Below are positions 56,762 through 64,000 of a DNA stretch of 64,000 bases, in pieces. Each line of letters starts with the position of its first letter. Positions within the stretch are counted from its first letter, which is position 1. Below the pieces are notes generated by a model. The model was not told where the DNA came from and did not search any database. It worked only from the letters and a program-made list of their open reading frames with translations. The position numbers and the translations under genes were made by a program. This stretch comes from Pelobacter sp. UBA6812 (GTDB lineage: Bacteria > Desulfobacterota > Desulfuromonadia > Desulfuromonadales > Syntrophotaleaceae). The stretch covers positions 37,632-101,631 of the forward strand of contig DKEW01000055.1 in assembly GCA_002452265.1 (NCBI GenBank). The letters are read 5' to 3'.

Positions 56762-58798
56762 TCAAGCAGGGAGATCTTTATCCAGAGCTACCTGGTTTCG
56801 GCCCTTCATTTTGGCCAGGTAGAGGGTCTGGTTGGTTCTGGCAATCAGCTGTTCGTAGTTGTTGTCCTTACTCGGTTGCATGCTGGCTATGCCGACACTG
56901 ACCGTGACCACTCCTTTCTCTCCTTCGCCGTCATGGGGAATTTGTAGCGCCTCCACCATGTGTCGCATTTTTTCGGCAAGAGGATGGGCTGAGTCGGTAT
57001 CGCTATCAGGTAGGATCACTGCGAACTGTTCCCCACCGAAACGTGAGATACGTTCTTCGTCATTAGGGGTGGCCTCTACCAGGGTTTGGGCAATCTTTTT
57101 GAGACACTGGTCCCCGGCCTGATAGCCGTAGGTATTGTTGAAATGCTTGAACCTGTCCATATCAACGAGAATGAGTGTCAGGGGGGTTCCCTTTTGCCTG
57201 GCGCGCTGCCAATAGGAAGGCAGTGCGGCATCGAAACTACGGCGGTTTGCTATATCGGTTAAGGGGTCGAGCATGGCGAGTCGTCGTAGAAATTGCTGGG
57301 CACGGCGTCGCTGTTGAACTTCAAGTTCCAGCTTTATGTTGGTTTGTGCCAATTTTTCTGTGCGTTCATTGACCCGTTGTTCCAGTTCGCCGCGAATGAT
57401 ACGCAACTGTTCCAGGGCGTCGGCCAGTTTTCGCGTGCGAACATTGAACCAGTATGCAAAGGTGCCGAATTCATTGCGAAAATCATCGTCCAGGCACAGC
57501 ATTTCCTCGGCGTTGATGTCCACGGCATTCTTTAACTGGTGGGTAATGCGGGACAGCGGGCGCATGAGCATGCTGTTGAGGGTGAGAAAAGCGCCTATAA
57601 CCGCTGCCGATACACAGATAATCAGTGCCGCCAGTATGGCGCGATAGATAACAGTGGCGGCTGACATGGCGTGGCTGACCGGTGTAACGGTGACGATTTT
57701 CCAGTAGGTGTTGGGTACGTGGAAAATGGCGACGCTGCATGGTTCTTTCAATAGCAGGTCGTCGGGTGTCGTGAAGTGTTTCAGCAGGATCTCGTCGTTG
57801 TTGCCACCGGGCCAGGGATTTTGCAGTACGGCAGCCATGAGCTCGGCTTCTTCGGTCGATATCTGGCTGCTGTCGTTGGCCATTTGTTCAGCTATACGGC
57901 GGTCATACAAGTTGGACTGTTTTGCCTTTTTTAGGAGATCGTTACTGCTTTCGCCGAGAGCCTTTGCCAGAGGTGCAAACGTCGGCTGTCGGTCGGCAAG
58001 GTTGCGGGCCAGGATATATTCGATGTGCTTACGGCCAAATTTGTTCTGGTTCGTATCACGGGTGATGGTCACGTCGGGGAAGGAAAGGAATTTGCCGTTG
58101 CGGTCGACCGCAAACGCATAACCGCCCATTTTTTTTGCTTGAGCATCGAAAAATGCTTCGAGCCCCGCCAGTTTAAGGTCGACGGTGACCACACCTACAA
58201 AGCGATTCTCCCGGTAGATGGGTGCCGTACAGGTGACCATAGGTACCGATGTATGCGGATCGACGTATGATTTGGACCAGAAAACCTGATCCGGTTTTAA
58301 AAAACGCCCGGGAACGTACCATTCCTCATGGTGATATCCAGCACTTCGAGGGTCGTTGTAATCCTCTACAAACTCAAGGATGCCTTTGGCATTGCGTCCC
58401 CAGAAAAAGCTGCGCCGTTCATGGGCGGCATCGAAGGCAAACGGTTCGTACCATACGCCTCCCCCTATAATTAAGGAAGCCGGGCCGAGTTCGTCGATGA
58501 GGCGGGGGATTATTTTCATGTGATCCTGCGCCCTGAGGGGCAGGTTTGCACTGGTGGTTGAAAGGGCTCGTGCCAGTGTTTCGGCCACCGCCAGACGTTC
58601 GCCGAGTTGCGCTACCATGGTGTTTCCGATTTGGTTAACCATCCGAAAGGATTGTTCTTCCAGGCGCGGCCGGCCGATGGTGTCCATGATGATGGTGAGG
58701 CTGACCACCAGCACGGCAAGCAGCAGGAGAAACAGCAGGGGGGTGCGAAACAGAAGACTGTTGTACCAACGCACGGAAAAAGCGTTCCTTTCGTTCAT
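56762..58798 (-). CDS. Diguanylate cyclase with Cache sensor, variant GGEQF motif
   Basis: A 678-residue protein. TM1 (LLFLLLLAVLVVSLTIIMDT), a periplasmic dCache region (about 50-370; GGGVWYEPFAFD, VVTVDLKLAGLEAFFDAQAK), TM2 (AAVIGAFLTLNSMLM), HAMP, coiled-coil (LEQLRIIRGELEQRVNERTEKL) and a GGDEF domain. The signature reads RFGGEQFAVILPD, Gln in place of the fourth residue (GGEEF or GGDEF). The metal-binding Asp (VDMDRFKHFNNTYGYQAGD) is kept. The four residues preceding the signature by five positions are NDEE, so the RxxD inhibitory site is absent. It may be active but is less certain than the cyclase at 43,535. Confidence 0.9.
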   Translation of the reverse strand: MNERNAFSVRWYNSLLFRTPLLFLLLLAVLVVSLTIIMDTIGRPRLEEQSFRMVNQIGNTMVAQLGERLAVAETLARALSTTSANLPLRAQDHMKIIPRLIDELGPASLIIGGGVWYEPFAFDAAHERRSFFWGRNAKGILEFVEDYNDPRSAGYHHEEWYVPGRFLKPDQVFWSKSYVDPHTSVPMVTCTAPIYRENRFVGVVTVDLKLAGLEAFFDAQAKKMGGYAFAVDRNGKFLSFPDVTITRDTNQNKFGRKHIEYILARNLADRQPTFAPLAKALGESSNDLLKKAKQSNLYDRRIAEQMANDSSQISTEEAELMAAVLQNPWPGGNNDEILLKHFTTPDDLLLKEPCSVAIFHVPNTYWKIVTVTPVSHAMSAATVIYRAILAALIICVSAAVIGAFLTLNSMLMRPLSRITHQLKNAVDINAEEMLCLDDDFRNEFGTFAYWFNVRTRKLADALEQLRIIRGELEQRVNERTEKLAQTNIKLELEVQQRRRAQQFLRRLAMLDPLTDIANRRSFDAALPSYWQRARQKGTPLTLILVDMDRFKHFNNTYGYQAGDQCLKKIAQTLVEATPNDEERISRFGGEQFAVILPDSDTDSAHPLAEKMRHMVEALQIPHDGEGEKGVVTVSVGIASMQPSKDNNYEQLIARTNQTLYLAKMKGRNQVALDKDLPA

Positions 58799-58961
58799 GC
58801 ATAGCCTCTGAAGGGGGAAATCTAAGGACTAAATATTTCTGCCTGCGAGGGAAGGCGATAACAATGCCCGCCGGTTATTCTGGGTAATCTTCCTGAGGAG
58901 CATATCATACAGCTGGGGGTGAAACACCCCTTTTTTCGTTTTGTATGCGTCTCTATGATCT

Positions 58962-59122
58962 AGTGCCCTGTGCGGTTAATCCTGTCTTCTAATTATGGCC
59001 CTTTTGGCCGCTGTCTGCGTTACACCTCCTCGACTTAACACAGGCTAGGCCAGCGTCGGCGTGCCTTGACAGCAACCAAAATGACTCAGAATTAATTGAC
59101 ACGACTAACCAAACAGGACACT
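58962..59122. mobile_element. MITE-like element with 33-bp imperfect terminal inverted repeats
   Basis: The left end AGTGCCCTGTGCGGTTAATC (from 58962) and right end GGTTAGTC...AGTGTCCTGT read on the minus strand (to 59122) match at 25 of 33 positions. About 160 bp without an open frame. It occupies the gap between the second diguanylate cyclase and the Arg-rich gene. Resembles the ends of an IS with the transposase removed. Confidence 0.6.
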
Positions 59123-59248
59123 GGGTGTTTCGTTGGGTACGCATGCCGTCCTCATGGACGGTGGTTCATATTATCCTTTGTAGGTAAACCTTTTGAAAAC
59201 AGCTCCGTCTATGAAAGCAACTAACTTGCAAACCAAAGGAGCTTGAAA

Positions 59249-59632
59249 ATGAAAAAACCGACGATTGGTATCTTTGTGTTATTTGTCTGCATGGCAATTT
59301 TTTCCGGCAACGTTATGGCAGCAAGTGACACGAAAGATACCAAAAATAGACAGGAATATCGACAGGACCGACGCCAGGACCGCCGTGAATTGCATCGTGA
59401 GCTTGCAAAAGATGCCCAGCGATACAAACATGTGAGACGCCATGATCTGCGAAAACTGCGGTGTGCCAATTCCCCCGAATTGCGACACGGTTTTCGCCAG
59501 CAGCTGCGTCATGACCGTCATAACTACAGAGCCGATAAAAAAGGGGCCATTCGGCATTACCGGCATGATCGGTATGTCGCAAAACGCCATTTTTGTAGCA
59601 ATCGACACATGGTTGGGTGTGCAGCACGCTGA
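59249..59632 (+). CDS. Small exported Arg/His-rich protein
   Basis: ATG 59249 is 8 bases after AAAGGA, giving 127 residues; a TTG two codons earlier is possible. A signal peptide (MKKPTIGIFVLFVCMAIFSG, cleavage near VMAAS) leads to an extremely basic mature part, such as QEYRQDRRQDRRELHREL, RHDLRKLRC, RHDRHNYRADKKGAI, RHYRHDRYVAKRHF. Arg and His are alternating in a way that suggests a helical charged protein; three Cys remain (C at RKLRC, HFC, VGC). Perhaps a periplasmic binder of metal, nucleic acid or polyanions; the function is unknown. A terminator follows. Confidence 0.7.
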   Translation: MKKPTIGIFVLFVCMAIFSGNVMAASDTKDTKNRQEYRQDRRQDRRELHRELAKDAQRYKHVRRHDLRKLRCANSPELRHGFRQQLRHDRHNYRADKKGAIRHYRHDRYVAKRHFCSNRHMVGCAAR

Positions 59633-59769
59633 TCACCGCTAGTTGGACGTTGTGTGTAACGGGTTTTTTAGTCTGAGGTCCAGAGGATTTTTATTGACTA
59701 AGGAACGATAGTACTGTTAGTCTTGTCAATTAAAACTGCTTTCCCTGAAAAACACGAAATCATTCGTAG

Positions 59770-59797
59770 GCCCCGGAACGCATCCGGGGCTTTTGTT
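59770..59797 (+). terminator. Intrinsic terminator after the Arg/His-rich gene
   Basis: GCCCCGGA-ACGCA-TCCGGGGC followed by TTTTGTTT; a perfect 8-bp stem, 24 bases before the helicase start. Confidence 0.88.
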
Positions 59798-59820
59798 TTA
59801 TCTGGTTCAAAAAGGACACT

Positions 59821-61122
59821 ATGGACTTCAACTCATTCGATTTTCACCCGCAGATAGCCAAAGGCATTGTTGCCGCGGGTTATGTTTCACCGACACCGAT
59901 ACAGGCTCAGGCCATACCATCGGTTCTGGCTGGCCGGGATGTTATGGGCCTGGCCCAGACCGGTACTGGTAAGACTGCTGCTTTTGTGCTGCCGATATTG
60001 CAGCGCCTGATAAAAGGAAACCGAGGCGGTGTGCGTGCTTTGGTGGTTGCGCCGACGCGCGAACTGGCCGAACAGATTCATCAAGCGATTAGCGATCTGG
60101 GGACAGAGACCGGATTGCGAAGTATGACTATTTATGGCGGCGTCAACATCCGGCCGCAAATTACTTCGCTGAAGCGAGGCGTTGACATTGTCGTGGCCTG
60201 CCCCGGACGGTTGATCGATCACATCGGCCAAGGGACTATCGACCTGTCCAAGGTTGAGGCGCTGGTGTTGGACGAAGCTGACCAGATGTTCGATATGGGC
60301 TTTTTCCCGGCGATCCGGCGGATTTTGCAAAGTTTGCCCAAGAAGCGCCAGACCCTGTTGTTCTCCGCTACCATGCCCGATGAAATCCGGCGTTTGTCCG
60401 CCGAAGTTCTGTTTCAGCCGGTGACTGTTCAGGTGGGGAATACTGCCCCGGCAGAGACGGTAAGCCATGCGCTGTATCCGGTTGCTCAACATCAAAAGAC
60501 CGCCATGTTGTTGGAGTTGCTTTCAGGAGACAGTACTGAGTCGGTGCTGGTCTTTACCCGCACCAAGCATCGCGCAAAACGGTTAGGCTTGCAACTTGAC
60601 AAGGCAGGTTATCGGGCCGCTTCATTGCAGGGTAACCTTTCCCAATCCCGCCGTCAGGAGGCCCTGTCAGGGTTTCGTGACGGCAAATACCAGATTCTGG
60701 TGGCGACCGATATTGCCGCTCGTGGCATCGATGTCTCCCAGGTGTCCCATGTTATCAATTATGATATTCCCGACACTCCCGAGGCCTATGTGCATCGCAT
60801 CGGCCGTACCGGCAGGGCATCACGCAAAGGTGACGCCTATACCCTGGTCTCCGGCGAGGATAACGCGATGGTGCGGGCGATTGAAAAAGTATTGAAGGCT
60901 CCTCTTGAACGACGCACCATCGAAGGTTTTGATTACAATTCTCCTGCTCCGCCGCGAACCAGCGATGGCGACCGTGATAATGCCGCAAGGCGGACTCCGA
61001 GAGGTGGAAAATCTTCCAGGCCCGCGGCTGGAAAAGTTGCCGGGCAAGCCCGCGGTCAACGTTTTTCCAGAGCTTCTTCGTCCCGCAGCAACTCAAACAG
61101 GGGGCGCAAACCCGCCCTGTAA
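59821..61122 (+). CDS. DEAD-box RNA helicase (RhlE/DeaD type)
   Basis: A 433-residue helicase. All motifs are present: Q motif (YVSPTPIQAQAIP), I AQTGTGKTAAF, Ia PTRELAEQI, II VLDEADQMFDMGF (DEAD), III SATMP, IV VLVFTRTKHRAKR, V ATDIAARGIDV, VI HRIGRTGRASR. A basic, low-complexity C-terminal tail (SSRPAAGKVAGQARGQRFSR) follows residue 370, as in RhlE. It unwinds short RNA duplexes and may act in ribosome assembly or cold adaptation. ATG 59821 has a weak upstream site (AAAAAGGACACT). Confidence 0.94.
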   Translation: MDFNSFDFHPQIAKGIVAAGYVSPTPIQAQAIPSVLAGRDVMGLAQTGTGKTAAFVLPILQRLIKGNRGGVRALVVAPTRELAEQIHQAISDLGTETGLRSMTIYGGVNIRPQITSLKRGVDIVVACPGRLIDHIGQGTIDLSKVEALVLDEADQMFDMGFFPAIRRILQSLPKKRQTLLFSATMPDEIRRLSAEVLFQPVTVQVGNTAPAETVSHALYPVAQHQKTAMLLELLSGDSTESVLVFTRTKHRAKRLGLQLDKAGYRAASLQGNLSQSRRQEALSGFRDGKYQILVATDIAARGIDVSQVSHVINYDIPDTPEAYVHRIGRTGRASRKGDAYTLVSGEDNAMVRAIEKVLKAPLERRTIEGFDYNSPAPPRTSDGDRDNAARRTPRGGKSSRPAAGKVAGQARGQRFSRASSSRSNSNRGRKPAL

Positions 61123-61164
61123 CTATAGTTAGCTCGGCAGGATAAGGTCAGTGGGTAGAAAAAT

Positions 61165-61200
61165 AAAAAGGGATCGGCTTGAAAAAGCCGATCCCTTTTT
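61165..61200 (+). terminator. Bidirectional intrinsic terminator between helicase and lysE-like gene
   Basis: AAAAAGGGATCGGCTT-GAAA-AAGCCGATCCCTTTTT, a perfect 16-bp stem between converging genes. Confidence 0.95.
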
Positions 61201-61226
61201 ACGTTAAGAGGTTGCGGCGACAGCTG

Positions 61227-61841
61227 TCAATCTCGAACCAAGGCAATGCGTAGCCCCAAGGCAATCATTGCACTGCCGAATATGCGATTGATCAGGGTGT
61301 TGAAGCGGGACAAGCTGCGTTTTACGAACTGATGCTGAACGAGCAGCGTGAATATTGACCATCCGTATAAGGAGGTCAGCACGATGACTGCTCCGTAGGT
61401 GGTTCTTATCCATGCAGAATCGTCTGGGTTGATGAACTGGGTGAATATGCTGAAAATATACATGGTGACTTTGGGGTTGAGAAGGTTGCAGAAAAAACCG
61501 TCACGCAGGCCTTGCAAGGCTGTTCGGTGCACCAGGGATTCAAAGTCATCAAGATTGAGAGCACCACGAAATTTGAGAGCCCTTATGCCAATAAAAACCA
61601 GATAGCCTGCGCCGAGCAGGCGTACCGCGTCATAAATATAAACGTTGCGTGTGATCAGCCAGGCTAATCCTGCAACCGCCAAAGTGACGTGAACCAGTAA
61701 GCCGCCGCAGATACCGAGCACCGTGGCAAATCCAACCCGGCGGCCTCCGGTTAGACCGTTGCGGATCAATAGCAACATATCCGGGCCGGGACTGGCCATG
61801 GCGATCAGGGTGATGCCGGAAAGCAATGCGAATTTTTCCAT
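61227..61841 (-). CDS. LysE/RhtB family amino-acid exporter
   Basis: ATG 61841 gives 204 residues; the upstream frame is not family-like. About five or six membrane segments with the family signature SPGPDMLLLIRNGLTGGRRVG near residues 17-37, and TVLGICGGLLVHVTLAVAGLAWL and FFCNLLNPKVTMYIFSIFTQF (NPK motif). It would export an amino acid such as lysine, homoserine or threonine. AAGG is 9 bases before the ATG. Confidence 0.9.
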   Translation of the reverse strand: MEKFALLSGITLIAMASPGPDMLLLIRNGLTGGRRVGFATVLGICGGLLVHVTLAVAGLAWLITRNVYIYDAVRLLGAGYLVFIGIRALKFRGALNLDDFESLVHRTALQGLRDGFFCNLLNPKVTMYIFSIFTQFINPDDSAWIRTTYGAVIVLTSLYGWSIFTLLVQHQFVKRSLSRFNTLINRIFGSAMIALGLRIALVRD

Positions 61842-62182
61842 GAATAGACTGCCTTTAATGATTTCGTGGGCGCTAAAAGCCTTACTGGTTACAAAGCCTA
61901 ACGTATTTATTGATTTACGGCAAGAATCCGTGTGGTTTAAGTAGGTCGAATCGGTTCTGCATTGCGGCAGAGGATAGTTCGCTGTTTTGATTTGGATGAG
62001 TGCTGGAAGTAAAGGTTGCATCAAGATTTTGTCAGGATAAAAAATATATTTAATTTGCGTAACGATTTTCCAGTCCTGATGAAGTCAGCAAAAGCGTGGT
62101 TTAAGCATTCCCTTGCAGCCTTGGTATTGAAGTGATATCAAGTAGATAATGTTATTTTAAAACAAAGTTATTATTAGAAGGG

Positions 62183-62211
62183 TTGACAATTTTCATGTCT
62201 GAGTGAAGTAT
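62183..62211 (+). promoter_or_regulatory. Promoter candidate for the riboswitch-controlled chemoreceptor
   Basis: Perfect TTGACA (62183-62188), a 17-base spacer and AAGTAT (62206-62211, weak). The aptamer begins about 34 bases downstream, as expected for a leader. Confidence 0.5.
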
Positions 62212-62244
62212 TTGTAACTAAAAGTAAAGCACATGATCGATAAT

Positions 62245-62311
62245 AGCAAAGCCGGGGTAACCCGGTGACGCAAAACCACGGGTCCCTGTCGGGATAGCCG
62301 AGTTGCCGAAG
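62245..62311 (+). ncRNA. c-di-GMP-I (GEMM) riboswitch aptamer upstream of a chemoreceptor gene
   Basis: AGCAAAGCCGGGGTAACCCG, GTGACGCAAAACCACGGGTC, CCTGTCGGGATAGCCGAGTT, GCCGAAG. This shows the GEMM-I layout: a GTAA-closed hairpin (CCGGG/CCCGG), the GACGCAAA linker (here GACGCAAAACC rather than GACGCAAAGCC), a second hairpin, and GTTGCCGAAG. It lies 167 bases before the ATG with a terminator between. The linker change from G to A is within the range seen in the family but could alter ligand preference. Confidence 0.92.
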
Positions 62312-62356
62312 TCATATGGACGATTATAAGGTTTTTCCTTTTAGAGATGTTGATTA

Positions 62357-62395
62357 TACCCACACCGGCCAGGGCCGGATTGTGGGTATTTTTGT
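62357..62395 (+). terminator. Riboswitch-linked intrinsic terminator before the chemoreceptor
   Basis: TACCCACACCGGCC-AGG-GCCGGATTGTGGGTA followed by TTTTTGTTT. The stem is long with one or two bulges. Its position between the aptamer and the start codon makes it the likely expression platform. Confidence 0.88.
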
Positions 62396-62477
62396 TTGAA
62401 GTTTGATTGAATTGTGTTCCCGATGATGAAGGTTGGTGCTTTTCCCGGTTTGCTTTAACCACAGAAGGAGTAGGGCT

Positions 62478-64000
62478 ATGAAGTTGCGTGCTCAATTGTT
62501 AATGCCGACGCTGGCGGTCATTATCCTGTGTCTGTCCGTTTCGGGGTTCATGACCTACCGAAGCGCCAAAAACGCCTTGCAGGAGGCTTTGCAAGGGCAA
62601 ATGATTCTCGCGACGGAGAGCGTGCGGGACCAGATCAACGGCTATATCGGTGAACTCACCCGCACCTTTAAGACCTTGACGGGGCGCAACGTGGTACAGC
62701 AGGTGCTTGTCGATAATACCGGCGGCAACGCTAACCAGGCCGCTGACCTGGTTTTACAAAAAATGTTGGCGGATTATCCGGATCAGTTTGAATTTCTGGC
62801 GGTGATCGGCAAGGACGGGATGGCAAAGGCTGCATCGGATACCGAGTTGGTCGGGACCTTGAATGTGCTGGACCGCGGGTATTTTCAAAGCGCTTTGATG
62901 GGTAAAACCGGTACCGAAATAGTACAGAGTCGCGCCAGCGGTCAACCGGTCTTGATTCTCTCTTATCCGGTGATCCTGGATGGCCGAGTTATTGGTGCCT
63001 GCATAGGGGCGATTCAAATGAGCTATTTTGCCAACCATTTTGTAAGCCCAGTGCGTATCGGACAGAAAGGTTACGCCTACCTTGTGGATGATTCTGGAAA
63101 ATTCCTGGCACATCCGGATAAAACCAAAGTACTTAACGCATCCATTGCTGATTCTGACTGGGGCAAGCAGATGCTCGCTGAAAAAAACGGGTTTCTCGTC
63201 TATGCATGGGAAGGTCAAGACAAGGTCATAGCCTTTCGCCATATCGATGAGGCTGGTTGGCAGGTGGCGGCCGGGGCGGAGTATGAGGATATTTTTGCAC
63301 CCCTTTCAGGTATTCTGCAGGGCAATATATGGGCTGCAGTGCTGACCCTGCTGGGGGTGTCTTGCGTCCTTTTCTCGGTGGTGCGGTCCATTGTTAAAGC
63401 TGTTCGTGCCGGAGTGGATCTGGCCATGGATATCCGCGCCGGGGATGTCAGTCGCCGTCTGCACTTTAAACGTGGGGATGAGATCGGCGAGTTGGCCGGT
63501 GCTCTCGACCAGATGGCCGAAGGCCTTGAAGAAAAAGCCCTGCTGGCGGAAAAAGTTGCGGGGGGCGATCTTACCGTGGATATCCACATGGCTTCGGACA
63601 GGGATCGGCTTGGCATCAGCCTCACGCAAATGGTGCGACGCCTCAGCGATATGATGGCCCAAGTGCAGTCGGCAAGCGAACAGATCGCGGCCGGCTCGGT
63701 GCAGGTGGCGGATGGCAGTCAGACCTTGTCCCAAGGTGCCACGGAGTCGGCTGCCAGCCTGGAGGAGATCTCCGCATCGATGATACAGCTTGCGTCCCAG
63801 ACCCGATCCAATGCCGAGAATGCCAAGCAGGCCAATATGCTGACCGGTGAAGCCCAGACTGCCGGGCAGGAAGGTGACTGTCAGATGGAAACATTGATTG
63901 CCGCGATGCGGGACATCAACCATTCCTCCGACAGCATCACCAAAATCATCAAGGTCATCGACGAGATCGCCTTTCAGACCAACCTGCTGGCGCTGAACGC
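62478..64000 (+). CDS. Methyl-accepting chemotaxis protein, 5' part (runs off the window)
   Basis: ATG 62478 lies 7 bases after GAAGGAG. The frame stays open to the end of the window (507 codons visible). MKLRAQLLMPTLAVIILCLS is TM1; a dCache region follows (EFLAVIGKDGMAKAASD; GYAYLVDDSGKFLAHPDKT), then TM2, a HAMP (VRAGVDLAMDIRAGDVSRRL), and the signalling domain up to [19 protein letters not shown] at the edge. It is a close paralogue of the receptor at 23,450. Its leader holds a GEMM-I aptamer and terminator, so its production should depend on c-di-GMP. Confidence 0.94.
   Translation, partial: MKLRAQLLMPTLAVIILCLSVSGFMTYRSAKNALQEALQGQMILATESVRDQINGYIGELTRTFKTLTGRNVVQQVLVDNTGGNANQAADLVLQKMLADYPDQFEFLAVIGKDGMAKAASDTELVGTLNVLDRGYFQSALMGKTGTEIVQSRASGQPVLILSYPVILDGRVIGACIGAIQMSYFANHFVSPVRIGQKGYAYLVDDSGKFLAHPDKTKVLNASIADSDWGKQMLAEKNGFLVYAWEGQDKVIAFRHIDEAGWQVAAGAEYEDIFAPLSGILQGNIWAAVLTLLGVSCVLFSVVRSIVKAVRAGVDLAMDIRAGDVSRRLHFKRGDEIGELAGALDQMAEGLEEKALLAEKVAGGDLTVDIHMASDRDRLGISLTQMVRRLSDMMAQVQSASEQIAAGSVQVADGSQTLSQGATESAASLEEISASMIQLASQTRSNAENAKQANMLTGEAQTAGQEGDCQMETLIAAMRDINHSSDSITKIIKVIDEIAFQTNLLALN

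Overview
The window looks like the chromosome of a delta-proteobacterial (Desulfuromonadales-type) anaerobe, perhaps a Pelobacter/Syntrophotalea relative. This is an inference from gene content: a SatP acetate channel and acetate kinase, a c-type cytochrome lipoprotein, paired Cache-domain chemoreceptors, diguanylate cyclases, and two c-di-GMP-I riboswitches. No rRNA, tRNA or CRISPR array was seen. The backbone is moderately GC-rich; one segment (about 8.6-14.4 kb) is visibly AT-richer and accessory.

Layout. 1-5.9 kb: the tail of a lipid-anchored polyketide cluster resembling aryl polyene (APE) clusters: thioesterase, glycosyltransferase, LpxL-like acyltransferase, ACP, ketosynthase, chain-length factor and AMP-ligase, mostly overlapping by 4-8 bp. 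6.2-8.5 kb: cvfB-like gene and purB. 8.7-14.4 kb: a decayed integron, namely the 3' fragment of an intI integrase followed by five or six gene cassettes separated by attC-like sites; it is interrupted by a REP-associated transposase (RAYT) element inserted into an older RAYT. 14.5-22.9 kb: pbpC and a giant alpha-2-macroglobulin gene. 23.4-26.3 kb: a chemoreceptor and a riboswitch-controlled cheW. 26.5-32.4 kb: OmpA with calcium-type repeats, a LemA/GIDE pair, an EF-P-like factor, and satP. 32.8-40 kb: uvrC, malQ, a DUF5661-type gene, a FolE2-like protein lacking its metal ligands, an EAL-domain pseudogene, ackA and cytochrome c. 40-53.7 kb: antiporter, nnr, diguanylate cyclase, small hydrolases, an AsmA-like protein, a polyprenyl-synthase-like/methyltransferase operon and a DUF2339 membrane protein. 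53.8-64 kb: a MITE, DUF3795, cheX, a STAS-like gene, a second diguanylate cyclase, a DEAD-box helicase, a LysE exporter and a second riboswitch-controlled chemoreceptor running off the end.

How the genes work together. c-di-GMP signalling is a theme: two GGDEF synthases, one dead EAL phosphodiesterase, and two GEMM-I riboswitches each followed by an intrinsic terminator, which tie c-di-GMP level to production of a CheW adaptor and a chemoreceptor. CheX would supply CheY-P phosphatase activity to such a pathway. Acetate handling is represented by SatP and AckA. Intergenic space carries at least two MITE-like elements and several copies of complex inverted repeats. The most unusual stretch is the integron remnant with unknown cassette proteins and nested RAYTs.
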